DNA of 64,000 nucleotides from Calothrix sp. PCC 7507 (GCF_000316575.1 NC_019682.1:3718001-3782000), one strand, 5' to 3'. Positions 48,732 through 58,320 are shown, numbered from the stretch's first letter. The notes: a model not told the origin generated them from the sequence alone. A program made the numbers and translations.

Positions 48732-49130
48732 ATGGCTGTGGGAATAATCAAAGACGCATTCGTAACCTTAGCTTCTTTTAATTTCGCGTGCTTAGTGAAT
48801 TTCTATACTGATTTACTAAAACAAAACCCCACAACCATCATCCCCAACATCTATGCTGAGTTTCAGATTTCCGGCTTACGATTAGGTATTTTTCAACCCA
48901 AGCCAACACACGCATCCGAATTTGAAACGATCGCCAAAAGTAAGATAAGTTTGTGTTTAGAGGTGAGTAACTTAGAAGATGCGATCGCCCAGCTCACAAC
49001 TTTGGGTTATCCTCCACCCGGCAAAATTGCGATCGCTTCCCACGGACGAGAAATTTACGCCTATGACCCTGATGGGAATCGGTTGATCTTACATCAGAAT
49101 GGGGCAGGGAGCAGGGAGCAGGGGGAGTAG
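48732..49130 (+). CDS. VOC (glyoxalase/bleomycin resistance) family protein
   Basis: A 132-residue single-module vicinal-oxygen-chelate protein. The beta-alpha-beta-beta-beta pattern is seen in FVTLASFNFACLVNFYTDLL, with SLCLEVSNLEDAIAQLTTLG and the terminal YDPDGNRLILHQN. Only part of the usual metal set is obvious (Glu in IYAEFQISG, Glu in REIYAYDPDG), so the reaction is unknown. The last residues (GAGSREQGE) come from a GGGAGCA-type repeat. It is followed 42 bases later by rbgA. Confidence 0.85.
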   Translation: MAVGIIKDAFVTLASFNFACLVNFYTDLLKQNPTTIIPNIYAEFQISGLRLGIFQPKPTHASEFETIAKSKISLCLEVSNLEDAIAQLTTLGYPPPGKIAIASHGREIYAYDPDGNRLILHQNGAGSREQGE

Positions 49131-49172
49131 GAAAATAACTCTTGACAAATGACCAATGACAAATGAAAAATT

Positions 49173-50051
49173 ATGACTTTAACTCAAAACTATAAATTAA
49201 ATGTTATCCAATGGTATCCAGGCCATATAGCAAAAGCGGAAAAGAACCTCAAAGAACAGCTAAAACGGGTAGATGTGGTGCTGGAGGTAAGAGATGCGCG
49301 TATCCCTTTAGCAACGCACCATCCCCAAATTGAGGAGTGGGTGGGGAGTAAGGCGCGGGTTTTAGTGCTAAATCGAGTAGATATGATTACGCCTCAAATG
49401 CGATCGCTGTGGATCAATTGGTTCAAGTTTCAGGGTGAAACAGCCTATTTTACCAACGCTCAACATGGTCAAGGTGTGACTGAAGTCTGCAAAGCCGCTC
49501 AAGCTGCTGGGTTAGAACTCAATCAAAGAAGACGCGATCGCGGCATGTTACCCCGTCCAGTCCGTGCTGTGGTGATTGGCTTTCCTAATGTTGGTAAATC
49601 AGCTTTAATTAACCGTCTCTTAGGAAAACGAGTAGTAGAAAGTGCAGCTCGTCCTGGAGTGACGCGCCAACTCCGCTGGGTGCGAATTTCCGAACAGTTA
49701 GAGTTGCTAGATGCACCTGGAGTCATCCCCCTCAAGTTAGAAGATCAGGGAGCAGCCTTAAAATTAGCTATTTGTGATGATATTGGTGAAGCCGCTTACG
49801 ATAATCAGCTAGTTGCAGCCGAATTAGTAGACATCCTCAATCATCTCCAGGATGTGGCTACTAAGTTGTTACCACAAAAAATATTAGAGTCCCGCTATCA
49901 ACTAGACTCAACACCCCATACAGGAGAAGAATACTTACACGCCTTAGCGGAGCATCGCTACAAAGGTGATATTGAGCGCGCCGCCAGGCATCTTTTAACA
50001 GATTATCGTAAGGGTTTATTAGGAACTATCCCTTTAGAAATACCGATTTAG
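49173..50051 (+). CDS. rbgA: Ribosome biogenesis GTPase YlqF/RbgA
   Basis: A 292-residue circularly permuted GTPase that helps assemble the 50S subunit. The permuted order is visible: G4-type LNRVDMIT first, then G1 GFPNVGKSALINRLLGK and G3 LLDAPGVIP. The N-terminal WYPGHIAKAEKNLKEQLKRV is the YlqF signature. The start ATG 49173 follows a stretch of TGACAAATGA heptamers. It may be cotranscribed with the VOC gene upstream. Confidence 0.95.
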   Translation: MTLTQNYKLNVIQWYPGHIAKAEKNLKEQLKRVDVVLEVRDARIPLATHHPQIEEWVGSKARVLVLNRVDMITPQMRSLWINWFKFQGETAYFTNAQHGQGVTEVCKAAQAAGLELNQRRRDRGMLPRPVRAVVIGFPNVGKSALINRLLGKRVVESAARPGVTRQLRWVRISEQLELLDAPGVIPLKLEDQGAALKLAICDDIGEAAYDNQLVAAELVDILNHLQDVATKLLPQKILESRYQLDSTPHTGEEYLHALAEHRYKGDIERAARHLLTDYRKGLLGTIPLEIPI

Positions 50052-50109
50052 TTTTGTGGTGGGCAATGCCCACCCTACAAACCAATGACAAATGACAAAT
50101 GCCAAATGA

Positions 50110-50778
50110 CTATCTAACGTTTCTCACCAAAAAATTTGGTTGTCCACAGCTTTTTTGGGAACTCTTCACTATTTCTGCACTACAAGCGCCTGGTTTGCCA
50201 TCTTTAGCGTAGCAAAAGAAAACTTCTTGCAAAAACCTTCCTGAACCAGAACAGTAAGGCGCCATACCATCAGCAGTTAATTTTGGATCAGCACTGACAA
50301 ATGTATTTTTCAATCCATCGATGGTGGTGCGGAAAGGTTTGCTAGGACGGTTATAAGCCGTAGGAATTGTGACGGAATCTTTTAACTGTTTAGATAATGC
50401 TAGGTATTCTTTCGGGGTTTTTCCCGAACAAGTGCCATGTTTTTCCCATTCATGGCCATAAAGCTTATCGCTGGGGTACAAACCTGGAAACTGCTGCTTT
50501 ACCTGTAGCGGTAATTTTTCACTAGAACAATTAGCTGGATAACCTTTTTGGTATTGCGGCCACAAACCATGTAATACAAAGCCGAGTTTCTTACCAACTT
50601 TGCACTGCTGTGGATCGCGATCGCCATTTTTGGCACAATAATCTGGTGACCAAGATAAAGTCAGGACGTAAAAATCAAACTGGCCGGGAGTTCCGCGATT
50701 TTGGGCACTGACGGCGTTAGGTACTGCAAAGCTAGCAATCAACAGGGAAGATGCAACCAGGATTTTTTTGATCTGCAT
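50110..50778 (-). CDS. Secreted RNase T2 family ribonuclease
   Basis: A 222-residue ribonuclease with a signal peptide (residues 1-25, ending AVSAQ). Both catalytic motifs are intact: CAS I HGLWPQY (His70) and CAS II HEWEKHGTC (His109, Glu110, His114). It should act in the periplasm or outside, cutting RNA to 2',3'-cyclic phosphates. It is downstream of and co-oriented with the STAND NTPase gene, but 412 bases away, so linkage is uncertain. Confidence 0.93.
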   Translation of the reverse strand: MQIKKILVASSLLIASFAVPNAVSAQNRGTPGQFDFYVLTLSWSPDYCAKNGDRDPQQCKVGKKLGFVLHGLWPQYQKGYPANCSSEKLPLQVKQQFPGLYPSDKLYGHEWEKHGTCSGKTPKEYLALSKQLKDSVTIPTAYNRPSKPFRTTIDGLKNTFVSADPKLTADGMAPYCSGSGRFLQEVFFCYAKDGKPGACSAEIVKSSQKSCGQPNFLVRNVR

Positions 50779-51190
50779 ATTTACAAGCAGCTTTTGTGTA
50801 ATTGAAGTTACGTCATATACATTACCCTAGTTGCGTAACGCGATCGCATCTTATATCGCCCTCAGCACCCATGCACTCAAACCCTTGTGAGGATATTTTT
50901 AACTTAATACCCAATCGACACAAAATTATATCAGAAGCTGTAGGGGAACGGCACTGCCGTGCCCTTACGGGTGTACTCACGTCACCGAGAAATGTTGGGT
51001 TTCGTTCCTCAACCCAACCGAATCTAGCGCAGCGTTCCCCAGTTGCGTCAATGTTCACAGTCCCGGTTTTTTGTTAACCTTAGCCGAAGGCTTTGGCGAA
51101 GCCATCGCTTGACTTTTAAGACAGTCGCTACAATACCTACGATTTTTTTTTGCAACATTGAAGGCTTGTCGCGCCACTACCGAACGAAAA
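50779..51190. other. Gap with a degenerate MITE copy
   Basis: Around 50917-50990 the sequence ACAAAATTATATCAGAAGCTGTAGGGG... and GTGCCCTTACGGGTGTACTC resembles the middle and right half of the 108-bp MITE family but lacks the TATAGC end. Another short repeat (AGCCGAAGGCTTTGGCGAAG) follows near 51081. No gene is seen. Confidence 0.5.
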
Positions 51191-54100
51191 CTAATTCCGC
51201 AGGCGCTTCAGTTCATCATCTGTAATCGGATTCTTCCCGGCTTTCAGGTCTTTCACCCAGCTTTGCCGTTGGGCTTTGATATCTTTATCATCAGTCTGGG
51301 CGATGTAGTCCTCAAAGTCAGCAATTGCCCCTGGATAGTCGCCTGTTAACGCCCGCGCCAAGCCACGACTATCGCGAATATTGCCATCATTGGGTGCAAG
51401 CTTCACGGCTTGGTTACAGGCAAACATTACATCGGCAACTTGTTTTTGCAGACTACCTTTGCGGCATAGTGTATGCCAATCATCGGCAGAAATTTCAACT
51501 TTTGGGTCAAACTTTTGGGCGTTGGTGTAAGCTGCTAATGCTTCCTTAAACTTATCTTCTCTGACAAGGCTTGCTCCTGACTCAACTAATAAAGCAGCTG
51601 CTTTTGTCTTTGGTTTAAAGTCTAAACTAGAGTCTAGTTGCAATGCTTGCTGGAAATTGGCAACTGCATCCTCAAGCTTACTTTCTTGCGCTAACTTTTC
51701 ACCCTTTGCAACTAGGGCTGAAGCCTCTGCCAATTGTTTTGCTTTTGTTTGTGGGTCAAGTTTTAAGCTGGGATTCCACTCTAGTGCTTGGCGGAACTTG
51801 GAGACAGCAAGATTAATATTTTCTGTTCGGGCTAATTCTTCACCTTGGGCAACTAATGCTGGTGCGGCTGCTTTTTTAATAGCTGGAGTTTGGCACGCCT
51901 TGAGGTCTTCTAATACATCTGCATGGGTAGGTAGGTAATTATTCAGGCGTTGACAACCACTGGCTAATAAATTATCTAAATCCAAATCCCATAAAATCAC
52001 TGTGCTGTCAACACTGGCAGTGGCAATGGTCTTGCCGTCGGGACTGAAACTCACACCCCAGACAGCATTGCTATGCCCCTTGAGGGTTTTGAGTAGTTTG
52101 CCGGAGATGTCCCAGAGTTTGACTGTTGTGTCAGTACTTGCAGTGGCAATGGTCTTGCCGTCGGGACTGAAACTCACACCCCAGACAGCATTGCTATGCC
52201 CATTGAGAGTTTTGAGTAGTTTGCCGGAGATGTCCCAGAGTTTGACTGTGCTATCAGCACTGGCAGTGGCAATGGTCTTGCCGTCAGGACTGAAACTCAC
52301 ACCCAAGACAGCACCGCTATGCCCCTTGAGGGTTTTGAGTTGTTTGCTGGAGATGTCCCAGAGTTTGACTGTTGTGTCTAAACTTGCAGTGGCAATGGTC
52401 TTGCCGTCAGGACTGAAACTCACACCCCTGACAGCATTGCTATGCCCCTGGAGAGTTTTGAGTTGTTTGCCGGAGATGTCCCAGAGTTTGACTGTTGTGT
52501 CATCACTTGCAGTGGCAATGGTCTTGCCGTCAGGACTAAAACTCACACCCCTGACAGCATTGCTATGCCCCTTGAGAGTTTTGAGTAGTTTGCCGGAGAT
52601 TTCCCAGAGTTTGACTGTTGTGTCACCATTGGCAGTGGCAATGGTCTTGCCGTCGGGACTGAAACTCACACCCAAGACACCACCGCTATACCCCTGGAGT
52701 GTTTTGAGTAGTTTGCCGGAGATTTCCCAGAGTTTGACTGTGCCGTCATCACTAGCTGTGGCAATGGTCTTGCCGTCGGGACTGAAACTCACACTAGAGA
52801 CCCAACCGCTATGCCCCTTGAGGGTTTTGAGTTGTTTGCCGGAGATGTCCCAGAGTTTGACTGTGCTGTCTAAACTTGCAGTGGCAATTGTCTTGCCGTC
52901 GGGACTGAAACTCACACCCCTGACAGCACCGCTATGCCCCTGGAATGTTTTGAGTTGTTTGCCGGAGATGTCCCAGAGTTTGACTGTCCTGTCACCACTG
53001 GCTGTGGCAATGGTCTTGCCATCGGGACTGAAACATACACTATAGACAGGACTGCTATGCCCTTCTAAGCTGTTAAGTTCTCTAAATTTATTTTCGTCTG
53101 GTTGTAAGTATACTGCCTGCCGTAATGTGGCAATTGTCTGCATTCGGGTGCTTGGGGTTGCCAATTCTGCACTTTTGAGGTTTTCTCCTGCCTTTAAGCC
53201 TTCTATCAGGGCATCAAAGTTCAACCCAGAGAGAAAAAGTGCCTCGCTAGAATTAGTAATGGCGTTGATTTCACTAACATCGGCTTGTTTTTTTTGATTT
53301 TCTGCCCGCTTTGCTGCATCCCAGGCGGTGACTGCTAACCCAGCCAATACCAATCCGGCTGCAACTGAACCCATGAGGGCGCGTTTGAGAAAGCTATTAA
53401 GTTTGGCTTCACTAATTTTTCTTTGCTTTTCACTAATTTTTCTTTGCTTTCTTTCTTCCTCCAGTTCCGCCATCACCTGTTTTAACTTGGGTTCCTGTTG
53501 CTGGCGGATAAAGGCGGCTAAATAATCATGCACTAGTTGATAACGGTCTGCTGGGTTTTCTGGCAATAAAACCACTAAGCCAGATTTGACAAAAATCTCT
53601 AATATCAAATCTAATTTATTGCTGTCTGTGGTGACATCTGCCAATAATGCTTGCAAATCTCGTTCTATTTCAGCGCGAGTCTTCAGGGGGCGAGTCCCTT
53701 TTTCATCGGTGAGTAAATACAGCAACAATTCTGCCGCTTGCTGATTCTCTACACCGCAATCATCAACCACCTCTGCTAAGTAGCGCTTCACCAGTTCTTC
53801 TTTAGCGTTACTCCCAAGTTCTTGATACTTCGCCAGAGTTGTTATACTCTCCGTTTGCAGTTGCGCCCCCACCACCTGCAACTCAATCGGGCGCACTTCT
53901 CCCAGTTCCCCGGCTAAATCTTGAACTAGTTTGTCAATTAACGTAGGTTCTAAATAAAATGTAGTTTTTGCAGTTAAGCGCTGAATAATTGACTTAGTAT
54001 CGTCAGGCGAAAAATTCCCCAACTCATAAAGCACATTCTTGCTGAGAATATCATTGCCAATAATCTTCAGACTCGAAAGGCGATTGCACTCCAGCAAATA

Positions 54101-56602
54101 ATGCAAGTAATCCATCCGCAGTGACAATATCACTTTCACAGAAAGGATATTTAGACATTCTCCCAAGAACTCAAAAAACTGCCGTCTCTGTTTTGGTTCT
54201 GGGTAAACGAAGAAAAATTCTTCAAATTGGTCAAAAATTAGCACAGTTCTCAGATTGCGCTGTTCGTTTTCCTTCAGTTGAGTGAGGAGGGCGAGAGATG
54301 AGGGGGATGAGGGAGATGAGGAGGATGAGGGAGAGTGAGGGGTTTGAGGTTTTGAGCTTGGAGTGTCGAGTAAAAAGGTGGAATTTTCGAGTTCTGAACT
54401 CGAATTATCATGTTCTGAACTCGGAGTGTCGAGTAAAAAGGTGAAATTATCGCGTTCTGAACTCGAATTATCATGTTCTGAACTCGGAGTATTGAGTAAA
54501 AAGGTGGAATTGTCCCGTTCTGAACTCGAATTATCATGTTCTGAACTCGGAGTATTGAGTAAAAAGGTGGAATTGTCCCGTTCTGAACTCGAACTGTCTC
54601 CCCTGTCCCCCTCATCTCCCTCATCCCCCTCATCTCTCTCATCCCCCAACAACACCCCTCCCAACTCTTCCACCCAATTGGTATACACGCGAATAGCAAC
54701 TACTAAATTATCTTGCACGCCAATCGCTTTCCGTTTTAAAGCCGGAACCAATCCCGCATTTACCAAAGAACTTTTACCCACACCCGATTGCCCATGAATG
54801 ACGATTAATTTATAATCAGGGCGACCGATGCGTTCAATTAACCGTTCTACATCCAATTGACGACCAGATGCGGCGATTTCTGGGGCGATATCATCTTGAT
54901 TATTAACCTGTAATGCTGCTAAAACTTGCGTCTCTAACTGTTTGGCAGCTTGTAATCTCCCTGCACCAATAAACGCCCGCAAACCAAATTGCTGCTCAAT
55001 AGAACGCGCTTCTTGCTTGGCATCAAATGCATCGAGATATTGCTTTTGATGAAAGTATAGGCTGTGTAATTTCTCCAGAATCCGCAAATAAAGCTGGGGG
55101 TCGTTATCTGTAATTCCTAATTTTCTAGCTGCTTCTAAATTATTAATTGCTGCTTTATAGCAATTCTCGGTTACATGAGGTACGCCCGTAAGGGCACGGC
55201 CGTGCCGTGCCCCTACATCTGGCGATATAACTTTGTGATGTTGTGCTAAATTCTCTTGTGCTTGCGCCAGGATAAATAATAATGATTGCCGATGAGTAAT
55301 TACATTAATCCGCGATAATTCCGGCGGCGCGGGTTGATGAGGCACAGATAAAAATGTTAATGCTGTTTCGGCTAATTCTTTTGCTTGTTGCCAGTCGTTT
55401 TGTGCTAGTGCAGTTTCAGCCAAAAAGCCATAATCTTGAGATATTTTAATGAGATTATTCTCGGCTTCATGGATAATCAAAGCCTGTGCAGCTAAAGTTT
55501 TGAGTTGTTGCCAATCTTGTAAATAACGGAGAATGATGCCAAATTTGTCAAGAGAATCAGCAATTAAATCAGGGCGTTGAGCGGCTGCAAATGCGGCGAT
55601 ACTTTGTTGGAGATAGTTACTAATTGTCTGCCTATTTATAGAAAGACCTGGCGATTGGAAATCGCGGCTATACAAACGAAGTCCGCCTTCGCGGACTAAA
55701 TCTTCAGGTTGGGGTGTTTGGCTTTGTTCGGTTTGATTTAGGCTGGTTGTTTGCAGGCAATTTTTTTCATCTGCTATAGCTTTTTCGTAATAGCAAATGG
55801 TGATTTGTGTAAGTATCTTACCTTGACGGTCACTTCGACTACGGTCACTTCGACTTCGCTCAGTGACCGTTCGGCTCTGTTCACTGAGCGGAGTCGAAGT
55901 GAGCGCTTGCATTGTGCCTTCTTCAATTGTTCGCCAATAATCTAAACTTTGGTTGTAATGCTCAATAGCTGCATCAAAATTTTTATGAATATATTCAACT
56001 AAACCTAATAAAAAATCACAGTCGGCTTTTAACTCAGGTGTTAAATCTGCCCCCTGATGTTGTAATTCTTGCCAAGCTGATTTAATTTCGGAAATAATTT
56101 CTAAATTTATATTTAAAACATCATCAAATAATTGTGATGCTGTCTGTTGGATTAACTTAGTTAATTCATTAATAGTAATCGCAAAGGTTTTCGTAGTCGC
56201 CCAACTCTCTAAATCTGGCGCTAGCTGCATCAATTGCTGGTGAACTTCATCGTTAACCCACAACACAATCGGGAAAGGGAAACTTTTACGAAACTCCTCC
56301 CGCACCTGATTAGCTGAAGTCAACATTTGGGCTAAATCTGGCAATTTATCTAACCCCACCACCATCAAAGCTTGCACATCATCCCCAAGTTCTTCACGAA
56401 TGGCGGTGTAAAGTGTCCTTTGGGATGGTTTGAGCGCTAAAACGCTAATTTTAACAGTAGAAATTTCCTGTAATCTGGCAATTAGGCGATCGCGCTGTTG
56501 AACATAATTGCACTTTGCCAAAATTAGCTTAAACTGCCCTACAGAAGCTTGAATTGCCCAAGCTAATTGTTCCAGAGAGCGATTTATTTGGTCATTTGTC
56601 AT
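51191..56602 (-). CDS. TPR-STAND NTPase-WD40 giant protein
   Basis: An 1803-residue protein. The N-terminal 165 residues look like a degenerate P-loop fold (LILAKCNYVQQRDRLIARLQ), as in inactive-STAND domains. TPR-like helices follow (165-560), then the STAND ATPase with Walker A GQSGVGKSSLV near 603 and Walker B VLIFDQFEEFF near 786. Between these lies a low-complexity insert of about 120 residues. A hydrophobic helix (about 1070-1090), nine WD40 repeats (about 1174-1547) and C-terminal TPRs complete it. STAND proteins act as ligand-triggered oligomeric switches in signalling, immunity or cell death. No effector domain was recognised. A second NTPase gene lies 206 bases upstream on the same strand. 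Confidence 0.92.
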   Translation of the reverse strand: MTNDQINRSLEQLAWAIQASVGQFKLILAKCNYVQQRDRLIARLQEISTVKISVLALKPSQRTLYTAIREELGDDVQALMVVGLDKLPDLAQMLTSANQVREEFRKSFPFPIVLWVNDEVHQQLMQLAPDLESWATTKTFAITINELTKLIQQTASQLFDDVLNINLEIISEIKSAWQELQHQGADLTPELKADCDFLLGLVEYIHKNFDAAIEHYNQSLDYWRTIEEGTMQALTSTPLSEQSRTVTERSRSDRSRSDRQGKILTQITICYYEKAIADEKNCLQTTSLNQTEQSQTPQPEDLVREGGLRLYSRDFQSPGLSINRQTISNYLQQSIAAFAAAQRPDLIADSLDKFGIILRYLQDWQQLKTLAAQALIIHEAENNLIKISQDYGFLAETALAQNDWQQAKELAETALTFLSVPHQPAPPELSRINVITHRQSLLFILAQAQENLAQHHKVISPDVGARHGRALTGVPHVTENCYKAAINNLEAARKLGITDNDPQLYLRILEKLHSLYFHQKQYLDAFDAKQEARSIEQQFGLRAFIGAGRLQAAKQLETQVLAALQVNNQDDIAPEIAASGRQLDVERLIERIGRPDYKLIVIHGQSGVGKSSLVNAGLVPALKRKAIGVQDNLVVAIRVYTNWVEELGGVLLGDERDEGDEGDEGDRGDSSSSERDNSTFLLNTPSSEHDNSSSERDNSTFLLNTPSSEHDNSSSERDNFTFLLDTPSSEHDNSSSELENSTFLLDTPSSKPQTPHSPSSSSSPSSPSSLALLTQLKENEQRNLRTVLIFDQFEEFFFVYPEPKQRRQFFEFLGECLNILSVKVILSLRMDYLHYLLECNRLSSLKIIGNDILSKNVLYELGNFSPDDTKSIIQRLTAKTTFYLEPTLIDKLVQDLAGELGEVRPIELQVVGAQLQTESITTLAKYQELGSNAKEELVKRYLAEVVDDCGVENQQAAELLLYLLTDEKGTRPLKTRAEIERDLQALLADVTTDSNKLDLILEIFVKSGLVVLLPENPADRYQLVHDYLAAFIRQQQEPKLKQVMAELEEERKQRKISEKQRKISEAKLNSFLKRALMGSVAAGLVLAGLAVTAWDAAKRAENQKKQADVSEINAITNSSEALFLSGLNFDALIEGLKAGENLKSAELATPSTRMQTIATLRQAVYLQPDENKFRELNSLEGHSSPVYSVCFSPDGKTIATASGDRTVKLWDISGKQLKTFQGHSGAVRGVSFSPDGKTIATASLDSTVKLWDISGKQLKTLKGHSGWVSSVSFSPDGKTIATASDDGTVKLWEISGKLLKTLQGYSGGVLGVSFSPDGKTIATANGDTTVKLWEISGKLLKTLKGHSNAVRGVSFSPDGKTIATASDDTTVKLWDISGKQLKTLQGHSNAVRGVSFSPDGKTIATASLDTTVKLWDISSKQLKTLKGHSGAVLGVSFSPDGKTIATASADSTVKLWDISGKLLKTLNGHSNAVWGVSFSPDGKTIATASTDTTVKLWDISGKLLKTLKGHSNAVWGVSFSPDGKTIATASVDSTVILWDLDLDNLLASGCQRLNNYLPTHADVLEDLKACQTPAIKKAAAPALVAQGEELARTENINLAVSKFRQALEWNPSLKLDPQTKAKQLAEASALVAKGEKLAQESKLEDAVANFQQALQLDSSLDFKPKTKAAALLVESGASLVREDKFKEALAAYTNAQKFDPKVEISADDWHTLCRKGSLQKQVADVMFACNQAVKLAPNDGNIRDSRGLARALTGDYPGAIADFEDYIAQTDDKDIKAQRQSWVKDLKAGKNPITDDELKRLRN
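51975..53085 (-). repeat. Nine 123-bp WD40-encoding repeats
   Basis: Nine tandem units of 41 codons share FSPDGKTIATA and TVKLWDISGK nearly unchanged. At DNA level most units differ at few positions, far fewer than expected for old repeats, so the array has been homogenised recently by recombination. The opposite strand is open for over 1 kb as a by-product. Confidence 0.9.
54293..54645 (-). repeat. Low-complexity insert with 63-bp tandem repeats
   Basis: About 3.7 copies of a 63-bp unit (starts at 54361, 54424, 54487 and 54550), each coding 21 residues of the type SSSERDNSTFLLNTPSSEHD, lie in frame between Walker A and Walker B of the STAND gene. They are flanked by complementary GATGAGG and CCTCATC arrays (54293-54335 and 54603-54650), so the whole insert could fold back on itself. 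Confidence 0.9.
55156..55240 (-). mobile_element. MITE fragment read in frame inside the STAND gene
   Basis: The segment from TATAGCAATTCTCGG to about 55240 is a right half plus centre of the 108-bp family (central palindrome GGGCACGGC.../...GTGCCGTGCCC). It codes about 28 residues (near 455-482) including DVGARHGRALTGVPHVTENC within the TPR region and keeps the frame open. The same peptide style appears when other copies are translated, which confirms the origin. Confidence 0.8.
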
Positions 56603-56808
56603 TTGTCATTTGTCATTGGTTATTTGTCATTTGTCAGATCGTGGTGGACTGACTCGACTAAAATGTTGCACAAAAATTGTAGTAACCCAAAACCCTGATC
56701 AATGTTGGGTTGCGCTCCGCTTCACCCAACCTACACCTAATGCACTGTTGACTGTTCACTGATTTAAATCCCCCACTATACATCTGATAACTGATAACTG
56801 TTGACTGT

Positions 56809-58161
56809 TCACTGATTTAACTCCCTGGCTTCTGTCAAAATGGGGTTAACGTCAAACCAAGACTCGCCACCATCCCGATATTCAAAGACAAACCGACTGC
56901 GAATCATTTTTTGATATCCTTGATCATCGCTGACTTTTTTTCTCTGCTTGACATGACGTAATAATTGCCATTCATCATCAGAAATTGGCATTGTCATTTC
57001 ATTGCGACGAGAGCGAATTACTTGCTCTAAGGTGTCACGAGAAAGGGGAAGGGTCATTTCTTCCATAATCCAGGTGTTCAGCAGCCGTAGCAAATCGCGC
57101 ACATGACCACCACTCATGTTACATAAGCGTGCTAAGGTTTCTACACTGTCAAATATCTCTGTAATATTATTGAGGCGTTCCTCTGGTTGTAAGTCAGGAA
57201 AGGCTCTAGCTAACACCATCTGTTGCATTAGTGCCATTCCCTGTGCATGGACACTACCATCAGGCCACTTTACCGGAACCATCGGCAAAACTTTCGGGTC
57301 TTCGGGGAATCGCTGGGTGAGCATTCCATAATCATTGGAGAATTTCAGCGATAGGGGCATGGTATAAACTAAATGGCAATTTAGCTTAGTCATAAACTCA
57401 CCCTGATCGACAAACAGATATTCCTGTTGCGGACGACCCCAAGATTTGACACGATTATCGATGCGGTCAAGGTTATCGACAATTACGACTAAACCTGTTT
57501 TACCTTGTTGCTTGAGTTTGGCGATCGCAGGTTCTAAGAGTTCGCGGTTAATTGCTTCTAATAATTGGGTTTTTTGTGGCCCTAGATATTGATTGAGTTT
57601 TTCCCGTAGCGTTGGGTCGTTTTTGGTTTTCGTTGTAATTTCGCCAATCCCAAAGGCTAAAGATAGTTTCTCCTTTTCCGCTGAGTAACCCACATCCCCA
57701 ACAGTCGGAAGCTTGAGCTTAACTCCTGTCACCTCGGAGTTTAGGACTTTCCAAGCACCTTGCAGCAATTCGTTAAATTTGCCAGTTTCCTCCAGTGTGA
57801 TTTTACCCAAACTTTGACTCACCCGCCTGGCGATCGCCAATAACACATCGGCAATATCCACATCAGTCATTTCTAAGTCTTCGCTAGACTCAAAATACAC
57901 GACATGAAAGCCTAGCCTTTCCAAGTCTCCCTGTAACCTTAATAACTCCGTCGATTTCCCACAGCCAATATGACCAGTAAATAGAGTACAGGTCGGCTCA
58001 TTAGGTTTAAAAACCGTAATCTTCCGTTGCAGGCTCTGAATAATATCGCCACCCCGCACCGCCGAAAAATCTATATAATACTTTCTATCTACTTCATTGT
58101 TGATAAACAGAGTGCGGCTAGGGTCAGTTGCCTGAAAGAATTTCAGTAAATCTATAGCCAT
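56809..58161 (-). CDS. P-loop ATPase paired with the STAND gene
   Basis: A 450-residue soluble ATPase. Walker A is TGHIGCGKST (residues 62-71) and Walker B LVVIVDNLDRI (224-234); an Arg-rich sensor-like region and a C-terminal winged-helix-like part (360-450; SDDEWQLLRHVKQRKKVSDD) follow, as in ORC/Cdc6- or KAP-like AAA ATPases. The N-terminal FFQATDPSRTLFINNEVDRK is distinctive. It lies upstream of the TPR-STAND-WD40 gene on the same strand with a 206-base repeat-containing gap, so the two are probably functional partners. No DNA-modifying or nuclease domain was recognised. Confidence 0.85.
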   Translation of the reverse strand: MAIDLLKFFQATDPSRTLFINNEVDRKYYIDFSAVRGGDIIQSLQRKITVFKPNEPTCTLFTGHIGCGKSTELLRLQGDLERLGFHVVYFESSEDLEMTDVDIADVLLAIARRVSQSLGKITLEETGKFNELLQGAWKVLNSEVTGVKLKLPTVGDVGYSAEKEKLSLAFGIGEITTKTKNDPTLREKLNQYLGPQKTQLLEAINRELLEPAIAKLKQQGKTGLVVIVDNLDRIDNRVKSWGRPQQEYLFVDQGEFMTKLNCHLVYTMPLSLKFSNDYGMLTQRFPEDPKVLPMVPVKWPDGSVHAQGMALMQQMVLARAFPDLQPEERLNNITEIFDSVETLARLCNMSGGHVRDLLRLLNTWIMEEMTLPLSRDTLEQVIRSRRNEMTMPISDDEWQLLRHVKQRKKVSDDQGYQKMIRSRFVFEYRDGGESWFDVNPILTEARELNQ

Positions 58162-58320
58162 AAATTTATTTAACTTACATACTTACATACGTAGATATCC
58201 TTAACTACCACAATAAAGTTATTTAAAACCTGAGACAACACATCGGCGATAACAATTTACTATCGTCAAGCTGTTGGTCTATCCCATTAATTCTGCGGGT
58301 TCTTAGTTCGTAGTGTTCAG

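Noticed and set aside
52002-53045. A 347-codon open frame on the plus strand opposite the WD40 repeats
   Set aside because: It is the by-product of the repeated WD40 codons on the minus strand; its sequence repeats with the same 41-codon period and resembles no protein.
54361-54600. Regular 63-bp repeats considered as a CRISPR array
   Set aside because: The repeats have no unique spacers, are in frame in a long gene, and no cas gene is present.
54274-54797. Alternative frames across the low-complexity insert on both strands
   Set aside because: All are shadows of the 63-bp tandem repeat; the STAND frame is continuous through it.
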